A stretch of 64,000 bases of DNA from assembly GCA_958298945.1 (NCBI GenBank), contig OY282606.1:77549622-77613621 (forward strand). Direction: 5' to 3'. Made by a program: the position numbers and the translations under genes. Below the pieces are notes generated by a model. The model was given only the letters and a program-made list of their open reading frames with translations. It ran no database searches and was not told the origin of the DNA. Position 1 is the first letter of the stretch; each line of letters begins with the position of its first letter. Origin of the DNA: Atherix ibis. Taxonomy: Eukaryota > Arthropoda > Insecta > Diptera > Athericidae. Positions 56,586 to 64,000 of the stretch are shown here, one piece after another.

Positions 56586-57841
56586 CGAGGGTTGTTCAAT
56601 AAGTCCTTAGAAAATCCGAGAAATTTCGCTCGTAATGTTGGTAGCATTATCAACAGGAAAGCTGTCAAAATTTCAGCCCGATCCAAAGCGTAGGTCAATT
56701 TCTATCGTCGATTAAAGTTAACGACGTTTATTTGTGCATAACAATGGAAAAAAGCGAGTTTAGGGCTGTCATCAAACATCTCCATTTGAAAGGCTTAAGC
56801 CCGTAAGAAATCAAAGCCGAGTTGGATGCAGTTCATGGCACATCTGCACCTGTGTTTGCGACGGTTTACAATTGGGTGAATGAATGTAAACGTGGCCGTT
56901 TATCCACAAAAGATGAACATCGTTCAGGACGCCCAGTTGAGGTGTCTACTCCTGAAATCATCGACAAAATCCACAATCTGATTTTGAACGATCGGCGAAT
57001 TAAAGTGCGCGAATTAGTTGAGGCCACGGGCATATCACAAGGTACAGTCGCTTCAATTTTGCATGAAAAATTGTATGAGAAAAAAATTTCGGCAACATGG
57101 GTGCCGCGTTTGCTCTCAGAGGAGAATAAGCGCAATCGTGTAGTGGACTCTGAGGCTATGTTGGCACTCTTTCATCGCAATCCTGCCGAATTCCTTCGTC
57201 GATATGTCACTGTGGACGAAACCTGGATACACTACTACACTCCAGAAACGAAGAGACAGTCATCACAGTGGATTTTCAAGGGTGAACGGGCTCCGAAGAA
57301 GGCAAAAACTGTGCCATCGGCCGGCAAGGTGATGGCCACGGTCTTTTGGGATTCGCAGGGCATCATTTTTATCGACTTCTTGGAAAAAGGAAAAACAATA
57401 ACAGGAGCGTATTACGCATCCTTATTGCAACAGTTGAGCGAGGAAATCAAAGAGAAACACCCCCATCTGAAGAAGAAAAAAATCCTCTTGCGTGTGCACA
57501 CCTGCGCTGTTTCCATGGCCAAAATTGTGGAATTGAGAATGGAATTGTTGCAGCATCCCGCTTATTCACCAGATTTGGCCCCGAGTGACTATTTTCTTTT
57601 CCCCAATCTGAAGAAATGGCTTGGCGGACGACGGTTCACTTCCAACGAGGACGTCATTGCTCAAACGGGTGAGTATTTTGCAGAACTTCCGAAATCCTAT
57701 TTTTTGGACGGGATAAAAATTTTGGAAAAACGGTTGGAAAAGTGTATAGAGCTAAAAGGAGTGTATAGAGCTAAAAGGAAACTTTTTTTTTAAAAAACAT
57801 TTTTTTCCATATTTTTCAAAGGACTTATTGAACGACCCTCG
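56586..57841 (+). mobile_element. Mariner (DD34D) element, family 1, full-length copy A
   Basis: The 1256-bp element is flanked by TA at 56584-56585 and 57842-57843. The terminal inverted repeats are CGAGGGTTGTTCAATAAGTC (left) and CGAGGGTCGTTCAATAAGTC (reverse complement of right), extending to about 28 bp. It carries one broken transposase gene in plus orientation. Its length and ends are normal for mariner. It is the best-preserved mobile element in the window and is closely related to the truncated copy at 47287-48150. Confidence 0.97.
56744..57793 (+). pseudogene. Mariner transposase, inactivated by a stop and a 15-bp catalytic-site deletion
   Basis: ATG at 56744 opens MEKSEFRAVIKHLHLKGLSP, followed by TAA at 56804-56806 (codon 21). 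The frame then continues open to 57793, 350 codons in all, the usual mariner length. The helix-turn-helix region spans roughly residues 5-110 (RIKVRELVEATGISQGTVAS). Then come WVPRLL, the first catalytic Asp in VDETWIHYYTPETK (about residue 158), and the third in YSPDLAPSDYF (about residue 282). The block with the second catalytic Asp is gone: near 57490 the peptide runs ILLRVHTC, whereas copy B has ILLHQDNARVHTC. This is an in-frame loss of HQDNA. A 19-bp local duplication (GTGTATAGAGCTAAAAGGA) near 57740-57778 lengthens the C-terminus. The enzyme cannot be catalytic. Confidence 0.95.
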
Positions 57842-58391
57842 TATCATGTTCACTAGAGCGAAGGAATCACTTCCCAGGCGTATTTCTTGACATTTCGCAC
57901 GCTTTCATGCTGAATTGATTTGAAAACTGTAGCGAGTTTTACTCTTTGGTTGCATCCACATCCTAAAGATATATTTCTCAGGTCAATATGTTTAGGTAGC
58001 TGAAAATATTGAGCATTCTGATATTTATCCTATTCCCGCTGGTATCACTCAGGCAAGTATCCTATATCTAATCCTTTATAATAGTTATGCCCAATATATT
58101 CCTTTCCACAATCATATCCTAACCGCAATGTATGACGGCCATACTTCCTAAGCATAAAAATCATCTATCCTTGCTCAGCATAAAAATCTTTGCACAGCTT
58201 TCACTATTTTACAGAACCACATCCAATCCTTAGAAGTCTGTTTCGAAAATGTGCGCATGTAAAGCTTGCTTCATACGCCGCTATTTTTCGTACTTCTTTT
58301 ATTGTTTACTAACGTGCTCGTTGTGGTGCTGACTGCGATGCCTAAAATTACGTCACTGCTTGCTGCGCTACTATTCTCGAAGCAAGATATA

Positions 58392-58415
58392 AAAATAGAA
58401 CCGGTTCTATTTTTG
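58392..58415. repeat. Perfect 24-bp palindrome
   Basis: AAAAATAGAACC followed by its exact reverse complement, with no spacer. Confidence 0.9.
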
Positions 58416-58778
58416 GTACTATTTTTGCGATAACCAATGAGAAAACACTATCTTGGCACGTGGGGGGCTACATGAGCGAATGACACATACGGTTGTTACG
58501 TACATGTATGTGTGCACGTAAACAAACTTACACATGTGTCAATTGTTTATAGATAGAAATCTTACTTTAAAAAAAGTATCGTATGAAGCCAACATGCATA
58601 AAAACCATAACAAAATCTAGCGTCATAGCCAGTCTGAAAAGAAGCGAATGTAGTAAGAAAAGAAGTAGAAAAATTATGTCGTGTGCAGACGGCTTTACTT
58701 TTACACTCTACCTAGAACAGACTCCTGATATAACCCTAAATGGAAGTAATATTTTACAAGAAGCGAGAACCAGGTTGG

Positions 58779-58813
58779 TTAACCGTTTGTTGTTTGAATC
58801 AACAAACGGTTAA
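58779..58813. repeat. Hairpin, 14-bp perfect arms, 7-nt loop
   Basis: TTAACCGTTTGTTG (58779-58792) is matched by CAACAAACGGTTAA (58800-58813). Weaker pairing extends outward (CCAGG/TCTGG). Confidence 0.85.
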
Positions 58814-59196
58814 TCTGGAACCAATACGGTACTGAAGCCTATATAAACAGAAGAACTCGAACTTTGGTGTTGGATCAAGCATTCCAATTCCTAATCCTTA
58901 AGGAAGAAAACCGTACCCTCAAACTTTTCCATTATGCATCCATCAACGTTTGAAATGGTCATGGTCTCAACATTTTTCAAATTTATAAAATAAATCATCT
59001 AATTCTTGGGAAGTCATCGGTGAATGTTTTCCCCAACATGTTATTTAGTCCGTATATCTTCCCTTAAAAAATTTCCTATCGCAAATTGTATGTAATTATA
59101 GATAACATTTAAATTTGAAAAAAAACACGATAACATAAAAAATTACCCAAAATTATTCTTACTACACAAACTGGTTGCATTCGAATGACTCACAAA

Positions 59197-59275
59197 TAAG
59201 ATGGGTAACCAGATACCATCACTTATCAAATACCTATCGTATTTGATTAGTGATGATATCTAGTTACCCATCTTA
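59197..59275. repeat. Hairpin, 37-bp arms, 5-nt loop
   Basis: The left arm, 59197-59233, starts TAAGATGGGTAACCAGATAC. The right arm, 59239-59275, is its reverse complement with a few mismatches. Arm and loop sizes are close to those of the hairpin at 30635. Confidence 0.9.
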
Positions 59276-59708
59276 CCTACCAAAAGATAAATATACTTAT
59301 TAGACGCACATGAAAATAATTTACAAGGATGAATTTAAAAATTAAGGCTGTGATCACCGGGTCTCGACTTGCTGTGACAACCTAATATTTCTTAAATAAT
59401 GTAAAAAAGTAAATAGTATCTTCATTGTTACATACGGCGAAATATAGCAAATGTAGCAGCCTATATTTGCAATCATAGAAGTCTCAAATACAAGCTGCGT
59501 ACGGATTTCGAGTAGTCATACGTGGTCCTTAACTCTTAGAGTTCAGGTGATTTTTTTATCGTGAATATGGAAAAGTCCCTTTATCAATGAAGCGAAGCTC
59601 TGATGGTAAATTTTTGTTTGTTTGGTTGAGACCCCGTAGACCTTAGATAATAGAGATATAAGAATGGGAAAAGATATTGTGCATGCATATACGGGATGTA
59701 GCAGGAAA

Positions 59709-60345
59709 ACTGACATTACTGAGAGCGATCTGTTAACATTGAGCACTTACCCTCCATATAGTCTATACGTTAATCCTTTCTAGACGTACAGTACAAGCTT
59801 CCTGTAACTACGTGGCCCTATAGAGCGTTATAAGTGAAGTTGCGTTTTTGTAGTGCATTACGAAAAATGAAACAGCGAAATTTGGACCAACGATATGCCA
59901 TCAAATTTTATGTTAAGCTTGTTGAATCCTTGATTTTTACGAAAAAACCACTTACGAAAAATTTCAACGAGACTATAGGGCACATTCCTTATCAAGAGCA
60001 AAGGTTTTTTGCTGGCATAAAGCATATTTTGAGGGCTGAGAAGCAGTGGAGACAAACCCGTTCAGAAAGACCCTTAACATTACAAACATTGATTCACCTG
60101 ATATTAGTCCGTGTGTCTTTTTTTGTTCCCAAGATCAAAAAACACTTGAAAAGACGTCATCTTGGTACTGGTGATAGTATTGAAAGGAGTGTTACCGAGG
60201 GACTGGAAGCGATTCCAATTGAAACATTCCAGCACTACTACGAAAAGTCTAAACAACGCCTTCATCGATGTATAGCTTGTCAAGTTAATTACTTGGAAAA
60301 AGATAACATTGATGTATAAAAATAAAATAAAATTGTTGGAAAACA
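59709..60345 (+). mobile_element. Mariner-like deletion derivative, Mos1-HTH/GVQW3-like family
   Basis: The left segment CTGACATTACTGAGAGCGAT is shared with 17478. An open frame (59834-60319, 161 codons) fuses the two ends of a transposase. Residues 12-60 (MKQRNLDQRYAIKFYVKLVE, then FNETIGHIPYQEQRFFAGIK) are the Mos1-type N-terminal helix-turn-helix. Residues 95-161 (FFVPKIKKHLKRRHLGTGDS, then FQHYYEKSKQRLHRCIACQVN, then NIDV) are the extreme C-terminus. The catalytic core between them is deleted without breaking the frame, so a small DNA-binding-only protein could in principle be made. Nothing shows that it is expressed. Confidence 0.85.
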
Positions 60346-63300
60346 ATTTCTGCTACACTTCGTACTAATTGTATTTTTGCATTGCCTTTATTTCACTAAT
60401 ACATCTTTTTATTGTCCATATTATCATAATAGTTGTCAGTGCGCATGTGTCATATACCATGCTTACACTACTATCTATTGAGGCTTCTGGGCATTGCAAA
60501 ATTTAATTTATAAATCCTCATTTTTTTGAATCAAATATTACTTGAAATACTGTACAAATATTTTTAATTTATTTTCTTTAGTATTGTATAATATTAGTAG
60601 CAGTTATTTGGAATATATTTATTTAAAAAATCTGAATCGTTTTACAGGCCAAAATTCATGTTTCCTTATTTTATTTTAATTTAATTTAAATGTTAGTTAA
60701 CAGAGTGTTAGTTTTCTTGCAATACTCGTCTTTCTGCCACCTTTTTTTTCCCTCAAACATCTATTAAAATTTAATTAATCTTATTGGAATAAGGCCTTTA
60801 CTATTTTTTCGTTTTAAATTAGGCATAGAATCTATTTTTTCTGTGCTACAGAAGGCTATTCTCAATTAATTTGTTTAAAATTATGTAACCATTATGTAAA
60901 AATCCTCTAGAACCAGCGTTATAGATTTTATCGAGCAAGAGACATTTGTTAAATAATTTTCATTCCGATGAATCAAATTTTATTCCATTATCATTGATGT
61001 ATTGTATATTAAATGTATTAAAATTTTGTGAGTAAAAACAGTTGCCAAAGATGTAATGTAGTATCGCCATTTACATTTAAATACTCGTATTTACCAACCT
61101 TCTGTCTCCTAAATTATAAATTCAATGCAAACGCGAAGAAACAAATTCTTTCGAATTCAGCTATGGATCTTGTGTTGTCTATAAATGTGGTTTTGATTAG
61201 ATAAAATGTCAATTATACAATATTAAAATAATTTCTGTCCCTACCACTTAAATAATAATAATTGAAATGACGTGACTTAGTGCATCCAAATTCCATTCTA
61301 AGGGGAATGAATAACAATCTAACTATTTTCAACCGCAAATAATTACCTTGCGTTAAATGAGAGACAAACCGATTCTGGTTACAATAGTGCATGTTGTTCC
61401 ATAAAGCCATGTGGTTGTATTTATGTGGGTTTCTTTGTACATAATATTGCATAAAAATCATGCATAGATACTTTTTTATAAATATATGAACACATGTTCA
61501 TATCTAGATTTGAAAATAGATTAGTACGAAGATGTTATAATCATTCAGACTGCAACCGTTTGTTGATACCAGCAATCCCATGTGCAGGCAAACTAATTTT
61601 CTCTTGCTATCAATCACTTATTAATAGTAAATGTTATTTTTACATGCCCCAGGTGAATATGAACGCTACAATTCCCAACGAATTTGAAGTAATAACACAA
61701 CAAAATAGCAAATTGTTAGTAAAAACACGAGACCATATGTTAAGTAAACACTTTTTTTTCTGTCATTGAAATGTAAATTGTCAAGGCTGATATAATTTCG
61801 GAATGTTTATAAAAAGTAGAATTAAAGCCATTCCAATTTTTATGTCCAATATTATCGAAAATAAGAATTGAATACAAATTTGTAAAATATGCCTTATTAT
61901 CAAGTAGAGTCACAGTTTTACTCATGTTAAAATTTTTTGGTTAAGAAACGTTTTACAAAGTAGGTTGCGGAAGCCTAAATTGTACAATTCGTTATGATAC
62001 AGATACTATTGATGATGAATTTAAATGTAAACTAGCCTTAAAGGATCCGTTTACGCAGATGATTTCAAAAATAAAATACACGTAGGTCAATAGAGTATAC
62101 AAATGGTCTTTCAAAATGTTTTCCAATTTATTTTGTAGTCTTTTCCTATTGATTTACTTATAAGAGCTGATCCTTAAAATCCAGATATCTTTCTTGAAAA
62201 CAACTGAATTTATGTGTGAACAAAATACACTATATTTGTCTTATTTACCGACCAAATGGTATTTAAAACACTGTTGACCTTTTTTTAGATCTAAATGGAC
62301 TAGGCCAATAGTGAGAAATTTCTTGCCACACATTGGTTAAACATCAGCAAACCTATTTACTCAAAACCTATTCGAAATACTGAGAAAAAAAAACTTTTTT
62401 TTTTATCCCCAACAAGTTTTCCTTTTCCTTAATCAACCTTCTCTTTTATACAACTCCTGCGGCGTTAACACAGAATGTCTTTTTTAAGCAAAATTCTTTT
62501 AATAGGAGAGCTTCTAACCCCAAAAAAAACTTCTTTTCCAAGTCCTTTTCAACAGTTTTGAACATTCGAATATACTCAAAAAAATGGAACAATTGCTGAC
62601 TGTTCCTATTAACTAGTTATTGACCTCTTTCATTCAAGAATCTGACAATTCCTAATATTTACGAAACATGAAACCCCAAAGACCGCTTAAAGTGGCTTCT
62701 GTCTTTGGTCTTAGAGATCTAACACACAAACAATATATGGCCTCTTATGTATTCCGGATTATTCAAAAAATTTCAAAAAGCCCTCTAAAATTACTTAATT
62801 GCCAAAGATTTTAAATTTTGAAAAATATTACAGAAATGGTTAATAACTGTTTTCCGCATAAATTGAAAAAGCATAAACTTCCAAGAATCGTCTATTTAGT
62901 TTAGGTTGCATTGTTAAGACCTAGCATTATATCAGGTATATACTCGTACGTCTATGTACGTGTACATATATTTTTTGTTACTTTGAATTTACTAATTATT
63001 AAATTTTTTTTGTTACCTATTTGAAAATGTTTACTTTTGTTTATTTTTATGTCAATCACTATTATCTATCCAGCTTTTCACCATGGAATGTCATCAGCTA
63101 TGTTACAATCTAGTTGCATAAAGTTCCCTTTCTGTGGCTATCAGTCTCCCTGAACATAGCAACATCATAATAATAGTCTCACATCCTTGGAGGCCATTTG
63201 TGACTTATCAGTTGAATAAACTGGTTTGTAGATGTCTGCTTGTGTACGCATGGCCAAGGATATTTAGTGCTATTTAATCAGCTAGGAACCTTTCCGAATC

Positions 63301-63739
63301 CGGATAAATTTTGGGCTAGGAAAACTTTCCAAATCCGAATCGGTCATACCGCACTTACCCAATGAATTTTTTTTCGGTAACCAGCCTTGTCGTTCATATT
63401 ATTTATGTGGATTTAAACTTACCATTCCCTTTATTTTAAATGTATACCAGTTAACCATAGACCTACGTTGGGGTATTTTTCGATCAATTTTTTTTGCGGA
63501 CTTGAATGTATTTAAAACTGTTATCAATATTTGGCTGTGTTTTCATGACTTTGTTGCTTAGACCCTAACGCATTAAAATCGGATAGGTTATACTATTTTG
63601 TATTAGATTACAGTAACTGTCTTTAGTGTATTATATGGATACTTTTCATATTTTCCTTTGTGATTCCATTGTGTATGCACGTACAATTATTATTTGTACT
63701 ATCTTAAGCAAGAAAGATAGAACAGAATTATTTTATTAG
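60346..63739. other. Unassigned stretch
   Basis: No gene is seen. Frames of 61-91 codons (61213-61925, both strands) show no motif. A 20-bp quasi-palindrome (ATATGAACA/TGTTCATAT) lies at about 61485-61504. Confidence 0.5.
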
Positions 63740-64000
63740 AAAGCTGAGTCGGACGACGAACTTAATCGTTTAATGGAAGCGTTGAGTAATGTAGATCACT
63801 CGTCTTTTCAGAAATAGAAAATGGAGAATTATTTGAGGTCGATGGAAAAGACGATTTGATTAAAGGTGATGGCGAACATATAGAATCACTTAAGGATTCA
63901 ACTTTGGATATCGATCAAATTTTGTATCTAAAGACCATACGGTTTGGAGAACTGCACCATTGAATCCTTTTAGTAAGGCAATTTATTAATGGGCTCAGAA
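63740..64000 (+). mobile_element. piggyBac-like transposase N-terminal fragment, cut by the window edge
   Basis: Near the right end one reads, after a frameshift at about 63928, SKDHTVWRTAPLNPFSKAIY, then a stop, then WAQ. This matches the block Y-x-S-x-D-G-x-x-W-x-x-x-P, then P-F, in the N-terminal region of piggyBac-type transposases. Upstream, an acidic stretch (DDELNRLMEALSNVDHSSF, then KDSTLDIDQILYL) is consistent with their acidic N-termini. At least one frameshift and one stop are present before the window ends. Confidence 0.6.

Larger units (their letters stand above)
57844..59196. other. Unassigned stretch with palindromes
   Basis: A moderately GC-richer patch at about 58230-58520 carries the palindrome at 58392. 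A 76-codon frame at 58583-58813 (+) ends inside a hairpin and has no known motif. Confidence 0.5.

Overview
This window is AT-rich eukaryotic DNA, best read as part of a higher-dipteran (brachyceran fly, possibly tephritid-like) nuclear genome. The assignment is inference. It rests on base composition, on a spliced internal exon, and on the mix of mobile elements: mariner, other Tc1/mariner-like elements with DUF4817-type or Mos1-type helix-turn-helix domains, jockey-like LINEs, a small gypsy-like solo LTR and a piggyBac-like fragment. No prokaryotic gene, rRNA, CRISPR array or intact long host CDS is visible.

Only one piece of host coding sequence is supported: a 66-nt internal exon at 5263-5328 (+). 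It encodes part of a leucine-rich repeat protein that most resembles CFAP410/C21orf2. No neighbouring exon was recognised on either side, so the rest of the window is probably long intron and/or intergenic DNA.

Region by region: 2.3-4.0 kb holds three adjacent transposon remnants (transposase C-terminus, LINE tail, 620-bp TIR element). 6.75-7.85 kb is a decayed mariner. 10.4-11.0 kb and 23.5-24.1 kb are candidate non-autonomous DNA elements built around repeated short motifs. 13.5, 17.5, 35.4-36.3 and 59.7-60.3 kb are four relics of one mariner-like family. 16.9, 21.0, 33.2, 42.6 and 52.2 kb are relics of DUF4817-type or similar elements. 26.8-27.7 kb is a roughly 335-bp-arm inverted repeat at about 95 percent arm identity. 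28.9-30.5 kb is a degenerate satellite-like array split by a LINE fragment. 36.34-36.66 kb is a solo LTR with a 4-bp target duplication, heat-shock-element motifs and a TATA box. 38.7-39.7 kb is a LINE reverse-transcriptase relic. 47.3-48.1 and 56.6-57.8 kb are two copies of one mariner family with different inactivating lesions. 48.6-49.6 kb is a second copy of the 6.75 kb mariner family. 52.7-53.1 kb is a TIR element with a TTA duplication. The right edge cuts a piggyBac-like fragment.

The most unusual property is the number of short, near-perfect inverted repeats (arms 14-37 bp) scattered through the window, plus the long fold-back. No gene here appears to act in a pathway with another. 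All recognisable transposases are broken, so the mobile elements look like fossils, although the long inverted repeat and the LTR promoter motifs could still act in cis or as RNA.
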